Origin: Klebsiella variicola
GTDB lineage: Bacteria > Pseudomonadota > Gammaproteobacteria > Enterobacterales > Enterobacteriaceae
Reading direction: 5' to 3'
DNA length: 64,000 nucleotides
NCBI RefSeq assembly: GCF_000828055.2
Contig: NZ_CP010523.2
Location: 1,550,001-1,614,000, forward strand
Part shown: positions 46,694-56,266 of the stretch, in pieces
How the letters are laid out: every line of letters begins with the position of its first letter
Position numbering within the stretch: position 1 is the stretch's first letter
Notes under the pieces: model-generated
Database searches by the model: none
The model's input: only the letters and a program-made list of their open reading frames with translations
What the model was told of the DNA's origin: nothing
Translations under genes and position numbers: made by a program

Positions 46694-46728
46694 CAAAAAA
46701 CCCGCAAACTCGGAGAGAGTGCGGGTTT
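46694..46728 (-). terminator. tRNA-Pro terminator
   Basis: On the reverse strand, CCCGCACTCTC...GTTTGCGGG followed by TTTTTTG makes a clear intrinsic terminator 45 bases downstream of the tRNA. Confidence 0.85.
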
Positions 46729-46772
46729 CTGTAGGGTTACCGGTCGTTAACAAAACTTACCGGTGAATGATT

Positions 46773-46849
46773 TGGTCGGCACGAGAGGATTTGAACCTCC
46801 GACCCCCGACACCCCATGACGGTGCGCTACCAGGCTGCGCTACGTGCCG
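46773..46849 (-). tRNA. proL: tRNA-Pro (anticodon GGG)
   Basis: A 77-nt tRNA with encoded CCA end. The reverse strand runs CGGCACGTAGCGCAGCCTGG ... CATGGGGTG ... GGTTCAAATCC ... CGTGCCGACCA; acceptor CGGCACG pairs with CGTGCCG. The anticodon is GGG, which reads proline CCC/CCT. Sequence and location next to yejM match E. coli proL. The tRNA lies at the right border of the accessory region, but no direct repeat of its 3' end was found. Confidence 0.97.
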
Positions 46850-46925
46850 ACGCGTGGGGAACAATATTACCCGTTCCCCGAGCGAATGCAAGCGGGTCGC
46901 GCGCGATTGATTCATAATTAATCAA

Positions 46926-48686
46926 TCAGTTAGCGATAAAGCGTTTTTCGTCAGTCAGGACCTGCAGCAACAGGCTGAGCTGCGGTTTCTGATCTTTAAT
47001 TTTCTCGCCGTCGCGGCTCCAGGTGGTATAGGTGCCGTTATGGTTGAGGACCACGGTGATGGTCGGGGTGGTAATGGCCAGCGTATCGCCGTTGGCCGCG
47101 GTGACCCAGTTCCGACGTCGTGCGGCGCTGAACAGATCTTCACCCTGCGAGTACTCATTGGCTGGCGTCGAAACGTGGAGCAGGCGCTGCATCAGCGTGG
47201 TCATTACATCTTTGTTATCGGTCAGCGTGGCAATTTCCTGCGCCGGCGTGCCCGGCCAGTGAATAACCAGCGGCACCTGCAACTGCTCGCGCGACCAGTC
47301 GAACGAGTCGTGTTTGACGTTAAGCGGCTTGCCGTGGCCGCCAGTGATAATCACCACCGTGTTGTCGAGCTTGCCGGCTGCGCGTAGCGCGGTCAGCACC
47401 CGATCAATTTGGGCGTCAACATCACCTGCCGCCTTGCTGTAACGGCGGACAAAGCCCTGTTGCTGCGTGTCGTCGAGGGTGGTGCCGTTGAGCGAGATCC
47501 ACGAGAACCAGCGATTCTCATCCTGCGCGTAACGGTCCAGCCAGCCGATCCACTGATTGGCCGTCTGTTCGTCGCTCTGAGTCTTCGCGCTCGGTAGCGA
47601 GAAGTCGGAGAGCAGCGCCTGGCGATAGAGCGGGCTGCTAAACCCATCGGAGGAGAACAGGCCCAGCTGGTAGCCCTGCTGGTTGAGGGCGGTGATCAAC
47701 GCGGCGGGAATACGCGCCGAGAGGACACCGTCCATATAGCCTGGTGAAATACCGTAGAACAGGCCAAACAGGCCGCTGTCGGCGGTATTACCCGAACTCA
47801 TATGCTGGGTAAAATTGACGTTCTCTTTGGCGAACGCCGCCAGCGCCGGCATGGTCTTTTCAAACCGCGAATAGTTCAGGTTGTCGACGGTGATCAGCAG
47901 CACGTTGTAGCCCGCGCCGAGATCACGGTAGCGCAGGTTGCTGAGCGGATACTGGACCGATACCGCCTCCGGCGCCCCTTGCTCCACCAGACGACGCTGA
48001 TAATCCTGGGCGTCGAGCAGGCCATGTTTCTCGAGGAAACGGCGGGCGGTCATCGGATAAGAGAGCGGCAGATTCGCCCGCTGCATCGTGATCGGGCGAT
48101 AGAAGTTGGCATCCGCCCAGATATAGACCAGGTGGCTGCTGATAAACGACAGAAAGAAGAACCAGGCGACCGGGCGGGCGTAATGACGGCGGCGCGTCAG
48201 GCTGCGCAGTTTCTGCCAGCTCCAGGTGGCGAAGAGCATTTCAATCAAAAAGATGACCGGGACGCTGATAAACATCAGCTGCCAGTCGCGCGCCATCTCA
48301 TTCTGGTCAGGGTTGATGACCAGCTCCCAGACGACCGGGTTTAAGTGAAGATGGAAGCGGGTGAAGACCTCGCTATCTATCAGCAGCAGCGTCATCCCGG
48401 CGGTGGCAAGGATCACCGACAGGAAGCGCATCAGGCGCTGCGAGACCACGATAAAGGTCAACGGGAAGAGGATCAGCACATAGCTGGTAAACACCAGGAA
48501 GCTGAAGTGTCCGACGAGACTGACGTACGAAAAAAGCCGTCCGGCAAGCGTCGTCGGCCAGTCGGCGACAAAAAGATAGCGGCTGCCGAGCACCATGGCC
48601 AACAACATGTTGAACAGGGCGAACCAGTGCCCCCAGCTGACCATCTGGGAGACTTTTTCTCGGTAGGGCTGACGTAGAGTCACCAT
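46926..48686 (-). CDS. yejM: Inner-membrane LPS-synthesis regulator LapC (YejM/PbgA)
   Basis: Essential inner-membrane protein that senses periplasmic-leaflet lipopolysaccharide and controls LpxC stability through LapB and FtsH. The 586-residue product (same as E. coli) has five N-terminal transmembrane helices (to about residue 190). A linker (MQRANLPLSYPMTARRFLEK) is followed by a periplasmic sulfatase/phosphoethanolamine-transferase-like domain (NVLLITVDNLNYSRFEKTMP, FTQHMSSGNTADSGLFGLFY, VVIITGGHGKPL) that lacks the full catalytic metal set. The start at 48686 follows yejL by 18 bases. Confidence 0.95.
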   Translation of the reverse strand: MVTLRQPYREKVSQMVSWGHWFALFNMLLAMVLGSRYLFVADWPTTLAGRLFSYVSLVGHFSFLVFTSYVLILFPLTFIVVSQRLMRFLSVILATAGMTLLLIDSEVFTRFHLHLNPVVWELVINPDQNEMARDWQLMFISVPVIFLIEMLFATWSWQKLRSLTRRRHYARPVAWFFFLSFISSHLVYIWADANFYRPITMQRANLPLSYPMTARRFLEKHGLLDAQDYQRRLVEQGAPEAVSVQYPLSNLRYRDLGAGYNVLLITVDNLNYSRFEKTMPALAAFAKENVNFTQHMSSGNTADSGLFGLFYGISPGYMDGVLSARIPAALITALNQQGYQLGLFSSDGFSSPLYRQALLSDFSLPSAKTQSDEQTANQWIGWLDRYAQDENRWFSWISLNGTTLDDTQQQGFVRRYSKAAGDVDAQIDRVLTALRAAGKLDNTVVIITGGHGKPLNVKHDSFDWSREQLQVPLVIHWPGTPAQEIATLTDNKDVMTTLMQRLLHVSTPANEYSQGEDLFSAARRRNWVTAANGDTLAITTPTITVVLNHNGTYTTWSRDGEKIKDQKPQLSLLLQVLTDEKRFIAN

Positions 48687-48704
48687 ATACTGTTGCTGTT
48701 ATCC

Positions 48705-48932
48705 TTAATGCGCCGGATCGTCGTTAATGGAAGACTGCAAAGCCTGCGCGAAAGAACGGGCGATGGCCTGACGCTGCGCCGGCGCGACGCTACTGTTGAT
48801 CAGGTTGGTCACCATATTGCCTAACACCATCAGTGAAAGGTCAACCGGGGCTTTGTGTGATTCCAGGACGTTCGTTAGCTCGCTGAGCAACTGTTCGACC
48901 TGTTGATCGCTATAGCGGGAAATTTGCGGCAT
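48705..48932 (-). CDS. yejL: YejL family conserved small protein
   Basis: A conserved 75-residue cytoplasmic protein of unknown function (DUF1414/UPF0352). The start at 48932 ([20 protein letters not shown]) gives the E. coli length; the longer upstream frame is not conserved. Predicted all-helical, with [20 protein letters not shown] conserved. It is transcribed ahead of yejM. Confidence 0.94.
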   Translation of the reverse strand: MPQISRYSDQQVEQLLSELTNVLESHKAPVDLSLMVLGNMVTNLINSSVAPAQRQAIARSFAQALQSSINDDPAH

Positions 48933-49118
48933 AAACTCAAAATCTGTTTGTTCGTGAAAGGGCAACATATTACCGTAGCAGCAGCTTTTTTTCCGCATTT
49001 TTTCGCCGCGACGCAAAAGCGCACCGATCGTCGGTAACAACGTCGAAATGTGTGGCGCCAGTTGCGTCGGCAACCCGGCGGTGGTTGAATACCGCCCGGT
49101 CTAAAAGGAGAGTTTAAC

Positions 49119-50126
49119 ATGAGTCTGGATATCGACCAGATTGCCCTGCATCAGTTAATCAAACGTGATGAACAAAATCTGGAGCTGGTGCTGCGCGAGT
49201 CACTGCTGGAGCCGAATGCGACGGTCGTCGAGATGATGGCTGAACTGCACCGGGTCTATAGCGCCAAAAGCAAAGCCTATGGCCTGTTCAATGAAGAGAG
49301 TGAACTGGCGCAGGCGCTGCGTCTGCAGCGTCAGGGGGAAGAAGAGTTTCTGGCGTTCAGCCGCGCGGCGACTGGTCGTCTGCGCGATGAACTGGCGAAA
49401 TACCCGTTCGCCGAAGGGGGCATTGTCCTCTTCTGCCAGTATCGTTACCTGGCGGTCGAGTATCTGCTGGTGGCGGTGCTCAATAACCTGAGCAGTATGC
49501 GCGTCAACGAGGAGCTGGATATCCGCTCGACCCATTACCTGGATATTAACCATGCTGATATCGTCGCGCGCATCGATTTAACCGAGTGGGAAACCAACCC
49601 GGAGTCGACCCGCTATCTGACCTTCCTGAAAGGGCGGGTAGGGCGCAAAGTGGCCGATTTCTTTATGGATTTCCTCGGCGCCAGCGAAGGGCTTAACGCC
49701 AAAGCGCAGAACCGCGGCCTGCTGCAGGCGGTGGATGACTTCGCCGCCGATGCTCAGCTTGATAAATCCGAGCGACAGAATGTGCGTCAGCAGGTCTACG
49801 CGTACTGTAACGAACAGCTGCAGGCCGGGGAAGAGATTGAGCTGGAGTCACTGTCCAAAGAGCTCGCCGGCGTCAGCGAAAAGAGCTTCCAGGAATTCAC
49901 TGCCGCGCAGGGCTATGAGCTGGAAGAGAGCTTCCCGGCGGATCGCAGCACCTTACGCCAGCTGACCAAGTTTGCCGGCAGCGGCGGCGGATTGACCATT
50001 AACTTCGACGCCATGCTGTTAGGTGAACGCGTATTCTGGGATCCCGCCACCGATACCCTGACCATTAAGGGCACCCCGCCGAACCTGCGCGACCAGCTGC
50101 AGCGCCGGACGTCCGGCGGCAATTAA
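49119..50126 (+). CDS. yejK: Nucleoid-associated protein YejK
   Basis: Abundant nucleoid-associated protein of the NdpA family that also interacts with topoisomerase IV in E. coli. The 335-residue product starts [20 protein letters not shown] after AAAAGGAG and contains [20 protein letters not shown] and ITFD-like [20 protein letters not shown]. Length matches the family. It is divergent from yejL. Confidence 0.95.
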   Translation: MSLDIDQIALHQLIKRDEQNLELVLRESLLEPNATVVEMMAELHRVYSAKSKAYGLFNEESELAQALRLQRQGEEEFLAFSRAATGRLRDELAKYPFAEGGIVLFCQYRYLAVEYLLVAVLNNLSSMRVNEELDIRSTHYLDINHADIVARIDLTEWETNPESTRYLTFLKGRVGRKVADFFMDFLGASEGLNAKAQNRGLLQAVDDFAADAQLDKSERQNVRQQVYAYCNEQLQAGEEIELESLSKELAGVSEKSFQEFTAAQGYELEESFPADRSTLRQLTKFAGSGGGLTINFDAMLLGERVFWDPATDTLTIKGTPPNLRDQLQRRTSGGN

Positions 50127-50145
50127 GCCCCATGCCCTGTCGGCG

Positions 50146-50907
50146 CTATCGCTGAACGGGGATGATCTCCACGCCGCACTGCACCAGCTGCTGGCGCAGC
50201 GCGGCGTCGGGTTCACCGTCGACGATAAGCGTACTGGCGAGGCTCAGTTCGCCGATGGCAAAGGCTGACGCGGCGTTGAGCTTCTCCCGGGACGCCATCA
50301 CCACGGTTTCCGCCGCTCTGGCCGCCAGTGCGCGTTTGATGCCCGCTTCTTCATAATCACCGGTAGTGAAACCTGCCCGCGGGTGGATGCCGGTCACCCC
50401 CATAAAGAACAGATCGGCATTGATCCGCGCCATACCCGCCAGCGTCTCGGCGCCCACAGCGACGACCGAATGTTTAAACACTTTGCCCCCGAGCAGGATC
50501 ACCTCGATTCGCGGGTGGTCCACCAGCGCCACGGCGATGCCGGGGCTGTGGGTGACCACCGTACAGTTCAGTTCCGCAGGTAAAAAGCCGATCATTGCTG
50601 CAGTGGTGGTGCCGCCATCGACAATCACCACCTGTCCAGGCTGGATCAGCGCAGCGGCGGCGCGGGCGACCGCCTGCTTGGAGGCGATCTGCACGCTTTT
50701 GCGCGTTTCAATAGGCGCAATAGCGGCAGAAACCGGCAGTGCGCCGCCGTGGACCCGCTGCAGTTTTCCTTCCGCCGCCAGCTCGCGCAGATCGCGGCGA
50801 ATGGAGTCCTCGGATACGTTGAACCGCTGGCTTAGCTCCCCGGACATCACCTGTTTTTCCTCGGTGAGGATCTGGAGGATCTGCTGTTTTCTCTGACTGG
50901 CGAGCAT
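50146..50907 (-). CDS. DeoR-family transcriptional regulator
   Basis: A 253-residue DeoR/GlpR-type regulator. The N-terminal helix-turn-helix (EKQVMSGELSQRFNVSEDSI then RRDLRELAAEGKLQRVHGGA) is followed by the sugar-phosphate-sensing ISOCOT domain (VIVDGGTTTAAMIGFLPAEL, LLGGKVFKHSVVAVG, MGVTGIHPRAGFTTGDYEEA). The effector is probably a phosphorylated sugar. It is divergent from the NudK-like gene, with 81 bases between starts, and does not fit a sugar operon here, so its target is unclear. Confidence 0.88.
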   Translation of the reverse strand: MLASQRKQQILQILTEEKQVMSGELSQRFNVSEDSIRRDLRELAAEGKLQRVHGGALPVSAAIAPIETRKSVQIASKQAVARAAAALIQPGQVVIVDGGTTTAAMIGFLPAELNCTVVTHSPGIAVALVDHPRIEVILLGGKVFKHSVVAVGAETLAGMARINADLFFMGVTGIHPRAGFTTGDYEEAGIKRALAARAAETVVMASREKLNAASAFAIGELSLASTLIVDGEPDAALRQQLVQCGVEIIPVQR

Positions 50908-50988
50908 GATTTTTCCTTCACGAATGATCTTGTTTGTGCCTGATTATGCATGTTATGGTGCCGGCTGTCATCTCAAAGGGGATATAAC

Positions 50989-51585
50989 ATGCAAACTCAC
51001 GCACCGCACGTCCGCCACGTTCGCGAGACGCTGCTCTCTGACAATTGGTACACCCTGAAAAAATATACTTTTGAACTGCTGCGCCGGGACGGCCGCTGGC
51101 AGGAGCAGAGCCGGGAAGCCTATGACCGCGGCAACGGCGCGGTCATTTTACTCTATAACCGTGAGAAGCGGACGGTGGTCCTGACGCGCCAGTTCCGATT
51201 TCCGGTATTTACCCACGGTCACGATGGGTATCTGATTGAGGCTGCCGCCGGGCTGCTGGATAACGCCTCGCCGGAGGCGCGGATCGTTGCCGAAGCGGAA
51301 GAGGAGACCGGCTTTCGCGTGACGCGGGTCGAACCCGTCTTCACTGTCTTTATGAGTCCAGGCTCCGTGACCGAGAAGCTCTACTTTTTTATCGCGGAAT
51401 ATCAGGCCGATGACCGTCGGGGCGACGGCGGCGGGTTGGCGGCAGAAGGTGAGGATATTGAAGTGCTGGAGTGGCCGCTGGCGCGGGCGCTGCAGGCTAT
51501 TCGCGATGGCGAGATCATGGATGCGAAAACGATAATGCTGTTGCAGCATCTGGCGCTGAATGCCGATACGCTCCTCGCCAGCTAA
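50989..51585 (+). CDS. NudK-like NUDIX hydrolase
   Basis: A 198-residue NUDIX protein most similar to GDP-mannose hydrolase NudK (REAYDRGNGAVILLYNREKR, VLTRQFRFPVFTHG, FMSPGSVTEKLYFFIAEYQ). The start at 50989 has AAAGGGG upstream. The Nudix box reads GLLDNASPEARIVAEAEEETG: the first conserved Glu is Ser and the Arg of the REUXEE core is Ala, while the EExxG metal-binding glutamates are kept. Activity is likely but may be altered. It is divergent from the DeoR gene. Confidence 0.85.
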   Translation: MQTHAPHVRHVRETLLSDNWYTLKKYTFELLRRDGRWQEQSREAYDRGNGAVILLYNREKRTVVLTRQFRFPVFTHGHDGYLIEAAAGLLDNASPEARIVAEAEEETGFRVTRVEPVFTVFMSPGSVTEKLYFFIAEYQADDRRGDGGGLAAEGEDIEVLEWPLARALQAIRDGEIMDAKTIMLLQHLALNADTLLAS

Positions 51586-51605
51586 GCGGCAAGGAGCAGG
51601 GGAGA

Positions 51606-52892
51606 TTAGCGCAATTCGCGGGCAATGGCGCTGTACATCAGCGCCGCTTCCAGCGGCTGGGCGTTGAAGGACGGTTCCGCCTGCGGCCAGGTCGACCACT
51701 GGACGATCACCAGATGTTCCGCGCGGTTCACCATGATCACCTGGCCATAGATCCCCAGCGCCCACAGCGAGCCCTGCAGTCCTTCCTGCGGCGTCGGCTG
51801 TACGTGTTGCGCATTGGCCGGAATGGCGTTGTTCCACCACTGATAGCCGTAGATACCTTGCGGATGCGCTGCTGAAACCGAGTTCAGCGCTTTTGTCCAG
51901 CTTGCGGCCTGGTCGAACCAGCCAGCGGGCACCAGCTGTTTGCCGTTGCTTAACCGACCATCGCGGGCGACAAACTCGCCAAAGCGGCCCCAGTCTTCGA
52001 GGGTGGCGTTAAAGCCGTGGGCGCCAACATCATGCTTCCCTTGCTGATAAGCATGCCATACGCCATCGTGGGCCATACCCGCAGGCTGCCACAGCGACTG
52101 CTCAAGCCAGGCGGCCAGCGACATACCGGTCGCGCGTTCCAGCACATCGCCCAGCAACCAGGCGCCGCCGGAAGAGTAGGACCACTGCTCGCCTGCCGGG
52201 TGTTTACGCGACAGCGTCGACACAATTTTACGTACGCAGTCATAGGCGCCGGGCTGTGCTTCACATTGGGTCAGGCGGGCAAAGTGCGACTGCGGGTTGG
52301 TGTAATCTTCATTCCAGTCCACGCCGCTGGTATGTTGAATGAGTTGCTTGAGTGTCACGCCGTCCCAGGCGGTGCCTTTCAGTTCGGGTTCGTAAACGGT
52401 GATCAGGTCATCGAGGGAGTGGATTTTCCCCTGCTGAATGGCGATGCCCACCAGCGTCGAAACCACCGATTTCCCCACCGAGCGAGAGGTCCACAGCGTG
52501 GTATCGGTGTTGCCGTTGCCAAGGTATTTCCAGGCGACTTTGCCATCTTTTAGCACCAGCATGCCGCTGACGTTCTCGCGCTTCAGGTAATCCTGTAGCG
52601 TCCAGGTGTGGCCGTTGAGGGTATAGCTGGCGTGGGTCAGTGGCTTTTCAGCACGCTCCAGCGGGACCGCTGCGCCGTGGCGGAAGACGTCTCCGGCATA
52701 ATTGCGATAGTCGTTACGAAAGCCAACGACGCGTGACGCCTGATCCCAGGTGAGCATGTCTTTGGCCGCGGGTAGCGTTTGGTCGTAAGGGGTGGGGCAG
52801 ACATCCAGCGTCAGGTCGCCGCAGTTTTGCGCCATCGCCGCCGCCGGCAGTGCCGCCAAAATTAACGCCAGAGCCAGTGGTTTTTTTATCAT
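51606..52892 (-). CDS. Periplasmic serine hydrolase of the class C beta-lactamase/NylB fold
   Basis: A 428-residue exported protein with signal peptide MIKKPLALALILAALPAAAM ending A/QNCGD. The beta-lactamase/6-aminohexanoate-dimer hydrolase fold shows the SxxK motif SVGK (Ser138, Lys141 in TLWTSRSVGKSVVST), a tyrosine motif in GEQWSYSSGGAWLLGDVLER, and GIYGYQWWNNAIP. It is an esterase- or amidase-like member and not a recognised AmpC, so beta-lactam hydrolysis should not be assumed. The start at 52892 has AGGAAATAAA upstream; longer frames lack a signal. It is divergent from the adjacent LysR gene, a pairing reminiscent of ampC-ampR. Confidence 0.86.
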   Translation of the reverse strand: MIKKPLALALILAALPAAAMAQNCGDLTLDVCPTPYDQTLPAAKDMLTWDQASRVVGFRNDYRNYAGDVFRHGAAVPLERAEKPLTHASYTLNGHTWTLQDYLKRENVSGMLVLKDGKVAWKYLGNGNTDTTLWTSRSVGKSVVSTLVGIAIQQGKIHSLDDLITVYEPELKGTAWDGVTLKQLIQHTSGVDWNEDYTNPQSHFARLTQCEAQPGAYDCVRKIVSTLSRKHPAGEQWSYSSGGAWLLGDVLERATGMSLAAWLEQSLWQPAGMAHDGVWHAYQQGKHDVGAHGFNATLEDWGRFGEFVARDGRLSNGKQLVPAGWFDQAASWTKALNSVSAAHPQGIYGYQWWNNAIPANAQHVQPTPQEGLQGSLWALGIYGQVIMVNRAEHLVIVQWSTWPQAEPSFNAQPLEAALMYSAIARELR

Positions 52893-52995
52893 TTTTATTT
52901 CCTCGTTTGCCATAGATTCGCTGCGCAGTATATAAATCGGCTCGCGAAGGCTAAAATCAGCATAGGGGGGATTTTCCCCCGCAAGGGAGAGAGGG

Positions 52996-53883
52996 ATGAA
53001 AACCCTGCAGTATTCTTTCGCACAGATTGAGGCCTTCGCCACCATCGCCGAAACTGGCAGCCTGTCGCAGGCGGCCATTCGTTTAGCTAAAGACCGGACC
53101 ACGCTTCGCGATCTGCTGGACTATCTGGAAGATGCGCTGGGCTACCGGCTGTTCAGCCGTGAAGGGCGTAGCCTGACGCTAACCGCCGAAGGCGAGCAGC
53201 TTTTTCGCCAGGCACACCTGCTGTTGCGTCAGGCGCAGGCTTTCGAGTCTTTTGCGCAAACGCTGCCGCAAACGGCCTGGCAGGCGTTACGTCTGGTGTA
53301 CGATCCCTTCGTGCCGCGTGAATTTCTCTGTTTGCTGGCTGATACGCTTGCCCGGCGGCAGATCCGTTTAAGCTGCTGGAGCGCCTCGCGGCGCGAAGCC
53401 GAGCAGGCGCTGAGCGAGGGCATCGCGGATATGGCCATTTGCCAGGCTAATAATCGTACGCTGGGCAGCGAAATGGAGTGGCGGGCGCTGGGCACCGTTG
53501 ATTTACGTTTTTACGCCGCGCAAGGATTGTTTACTGACGCCGCACGGCCGCTGACATTGCTGAATTTATCACTAACGCCACAGCTGGTGATGCACCGGCG
53601 CAGTGACGATCAGATCGCCCGCCGGCTACAGATATCCGGCCATACGCTGTATATGAATGAAATCGCGCTGCTGCGCCATGCGATGGAGCAGGGGATGGGC
53701 TGGGGGTTTTTACCGGAACATTTACGGCCAGGCGAGTGGCAGGGGGTTGCTGAAATAGCTACCGAGGTCGGCAGTCAGGGACTGAACGTGACCATGGTGA
53801 TGCTCTGGCTGCCCGGCATGAATAAGCACCGGATGCTGAGCGACCTCGTGGACGAGGCGCCGGAACTTTGGCGGCGCCGATAA
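52996..53883 (+). CDS. LysR-type regulator beside the serine hydrolase
   Basis: A 295-residue LysR protein: helix-turn-helix ETGSLSQAAIRLAKDRTTLR then DLLDYLEDALGYRLFSREGR, and an effector domain ending MNKHRMLSDLVDEAPELWRR. The recognition helix (KDRTTLRDLLDYLE) departs from the common SAVSRQI pattern. Its start is 103 bases from the divergent hydrolase gene. Expected to control that gene. Confidence 0.87.
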   Translation: MKTLQYSFAQIEAFATIAETGSLSQAAIRLAKDRTTLRDLLDYLEDALGYRLFSREGRSLTLTAEGEQLFRQAHLLLRQAQAFESFAQTLPQTAWQALRLVYDPFVPREFLCLLADTLARRQIRLSCWSASRREAEQALSEGIADMAICQANNRTLGSEMEWRALGTVDLRFYAAQGLFTDAARPLTLLNLSLTPQLVMHRRSDDQIARRLQISGHTLYMNEIALLRHAMEQGMGWGFLPEHLRPGEWQGVAEIATEVGSQGLNVTMVMLWLPGMNKHRMLSDLVDEAPELWRRR

Positions 53884-53884
53884 C

Positions 53885-53920
53885 AAAACGCCCCGGGTCA
53901 GAAGACACCAGGGCGTTTGC
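53885..53920. terminator. Bidirectional terminator between LysR and rplY
   Basis: AAAACGCCCCGGGT ... ACCAGGGCGTTT forms an interrupted stem between the convergent genes; T-runs are short. Confidence 0.6.
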
Positions 53921-53941
53921 CATACAACTTGCTATCGGCGA

Positions 53942-54226
53942 TTACGCGCGAACGAAGTCGATGTGGGTCAGTTTCGGCTTGAACGCGTGACGCTGAACAG
54001 CCTGAACTTTAACTTTCTCTTCTTTGCCATCGATAACGAGGGTCACAACTTCGCCGTAAAATTCAGCTTTATCCTGCATGTTCCACAGTTTGTCGTGATC
54101 CAGTTCGATAGCAACCGGAGCAGCTTCGCCACCGTAGATGATTGCCGGGAACTTGTTAGCTGCGCGCAGGCGGCGGCTCGCACCCTTACCCTGCTCTTTA
54201 CGTACTTCTGCGTTGATAGTAAACAT
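53942..54226 (-). CDS. rplY: 50S ribosomal protein L25
   Basis: Binds 5S rRNA in the large subunit. The start at 54226 ([20 protein letters not shown]) gives 94 residues, exactly the short L25 form of enterobacteria without the CTC extension. The conserved segments [33 protein letters not shown] and [12 protein letters not shown] are present. It stands between radD and the LysR gene; the longer upstream frame is intergenic. Confidence 0.97.
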   Translation of the reverse strand: MFTINAEVRKEQGKGASRRLRAANKFPAIIYGGEAAPVAIELDHDKLWNMQDKAEFYGEVVTLVIDGKEEKVKVQAVQRHAFKPKLTHIDFVRA

Positions 54227-54362
54227 TGATGTCTCTCTATATATAAAGCCTGCAACAGGCGACCCAGCTGCAGGCAGATTATCTGCTTTGCGAATGCAAA
54301 AGCGGGCGGCATTATAGCCGCCAATCGGCACAGCGGCAATCAAAACCTCAGTTTTTGGCGGA

Positions 54363-56120
54363 TTAACGCAGCTCATTGGCGCGACGGAAACGGCCCTGAT
54401 AATCGAAAACTTTTTCCCGCACCTGCCAGTATTGCCCCTTCATTCGGGCGACGACAAAGTCAGGATGGCGCAGCAGCGCCTGCTGGGCAATGATATCCGC
54501 CGGGGTTATCCAGCGTAACGGCACGCCCGGCGTACGGGTATGCGGGCGGATAAACAACTGCTCAAAGGCGGTACGCTGGGCGGGCGTTTGCAGACGGAAG
54601 CGCTCACTCACGTCGGCGCCGTCCTCATCATAGTAGGTGATTTTCAGCCACGGGCCTTTCTCGTCGCTACCGTGCTGCATAGCCATGCCGCTGCAGCGCA
54701 GCACCAGCGCGTCCTTTAGCTTCAGCGCCGCCTTCAGCATATCGTCCGGGTCGACCAAAATCGTGTCGCACTCGCGGCAGCGGCGGGCGGCGATATCGTT
54801 TTCCGCGTTGCACTGCGGGCAGTTTTTGAAGCGAAAGCGGAAGTCGCACTGTTCGCGGTGGCCGTCATCATCTTCAAACCAGCCCTGGCAGCGGCGGCCA
54901 AAATGCTCAATCAAGGTGCCGTCGGCGGTGGTTTTGCCCCAGAAGGTGTTGGCGAAACCACAGGCCGGGCAGAAGACCTGCACCGGCACGTTGTCGCTTT
55001 TCCCCTTCGGCGTCCCCACTTCCGGGGCGTACAGGTCATGCGGGTTGCCGGCGTAGTCGAGGATCAGGCAGTCGGTTTTGCCCGGCGCCAGGCGCAGGCC
55101 GCGGCCAACGATCTGTTGGTAAAGACTCACCGACTCGGTGGGGCGGAGGATGGCGATCAGGTCAACGTGCGGGGCGTCGAAGCCGGTAGTCAACACCGCG
55201 ACGTTCACCAGATAGCGATACTCCTGCGCTTTAAACGCCTCGATAATGCGATCCCGCTCTGGTCCAGGCGTTTCCCCGGTGATCAGCGCGGCTTGCGCCG
55301 CCGGCAGCAGACCGGTTACTTCCCGGGCGTGTTCCACGGTGGCGGCGAAGATCATCACCCCTTTACGGCTTTCGGCGAACTCCACGATCTGGCTGACGAT
55401 ATGCGGTGTTATGCGCTGCTGTTTTTTCAGTTCGTGGTTAAGATCGGCTTCGCTGAACAGGCCGTTGCTTTGCGCCTGCAGACGGCTGAAATCGTACTGC
55501 ACCACCGGCATATCAAGGCGTTCCGGCGGCGTCAGGTAGCCGTGCTTAATCATATAGCGCAGCGGCAGCTCATAGATGCAGTCGCGAAACAGTGCTTTCT
55601 CATCGCCACGTACCATGCCGTGGTAGTGAAACTGATAGATCCAACCCTTGCCGAGGCGGAACGGGGTAGCCGTCAGGCCGAGCAGCCGGAGCTGAGGATT
55701 CACCTGCCGCAGGTGGCTTATGATCTGTTGATACTGGCTGTCGTCGTCATCGCTGATACGGTGGCATTCATCGACGATGAGCAGCGAAAATTCACTGTGA
55801 AACTGATCGAGGTTGCGCGCCACCGACTGCACGCTGCCGAACACCACTTTGCCGTGGCTTTCTTTACGCTGCAGACCAGCGGCAAAGATATCCGCCTCGA
55901 GGCCAAGGGCGCAGTATTTCGCATGGTTCTGCGCCACCAGCTCTTTGACGTGGGCCAGCACCAGCACGCGGCCGCGGGCCAGCCGGGCAAGCTCGGCAAT
56001 CACCAGGCTTTTGCCCGCGCCGGTGGGCAGGACAATGGTCGCCGGCTCGGTATGGCGACGAAACCAGGCGAGGGTGGCATCGACGGCTTCTTGTTGGTAG
56101 GGGCGTAATGTAAAAGTCAT
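54363..56120 (-). CDS. radD: Superfamily 2 helicase-like ATPase RadD (YejH)
   Basis: ATP-dependent recombination accessory protein that works with RecA and single-strand-binding protein in double-strand break repair. The 585-residue product has helicase motifs Q (RPYQQEAV), I ([20 protein letters not shown]), II ([11 protein letters not shown]), III ([12 protein letters not shown]), V ([18 protein letters not shown]) and VI ([13 protein letters not shown]). A C-terminal zinc region follows ([31 protein letters not shown]). Length agrees with E. coli RadD (586). It is divergent from rsuA, with about 150 bases between starts. Confidence 0.96.
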   Translation of the reverse strand: MTFTLRPYQQEAVDATLAWFRRHTEPATIVLPTGAGKSLVIAELARLARGRVLVLAHVKELVAQNHAKYCALGLEADIFAAGLQRKESHGKVVFGSVQSVARNLDQFHSEFSLLIVDECHRISDDDDSQYQQIISHLRQVNPQLRLLGLTATPFRLGKGWIYQFHYHGMVRGDEKALFRDCIYELPLRYMIKHGYLTPPERLDMPVVQYDFSRLQAQSNGLFSEADLNHELKKQQRITPHIVSQIVEFAESRKGVMIFAATVEHAREVTGLLPAAQAALITGETPGPERDRIIEAFKAQEYRYLVNVAVLTTGFDAPHVDLIAILRPTESVSLYQQIVGRGLRLAPGKTDCLILDYAGNPHDLYAPEVGTPKGKSDNVPVQVFCPACGFANTFWGKTTADGTLIEHFGRRCQGWFEDDDGHREQCDFRFRFKNCPQCNAENDIAARRCRECDTILVDPDDMLKAALKLKDALVLRCSGMAMQHGSDEKGPWLKITYYDEDGADVSERFRLQTPAQRTAFEQLFIRPHTRTPGVPLRWITPADIIAQQALLRHPDFVVARMKGQYWQVREKVFDYQGRFRRANELR

Positions 56121-56266
56121 GAATTCACGGGGCTAATTAACTCGCGAATAGTATGCCATGAATCTTTTCCCTTGAGTGGTGTTAAGAGCCCGTTATACTA
56201 GCCAGTGAAATTCTTCTTTTTCGGGCGAGTTGCCCGCTCCAGCACTATTACAGGCTAAAAAAATTC

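Noticed and set aside
51606..52892. AmpC-type resistance beta-lactamase
   Set aside because: Although it has an SxxK motif, the other motifs and overall sequence point to the NylB/esterase branch.
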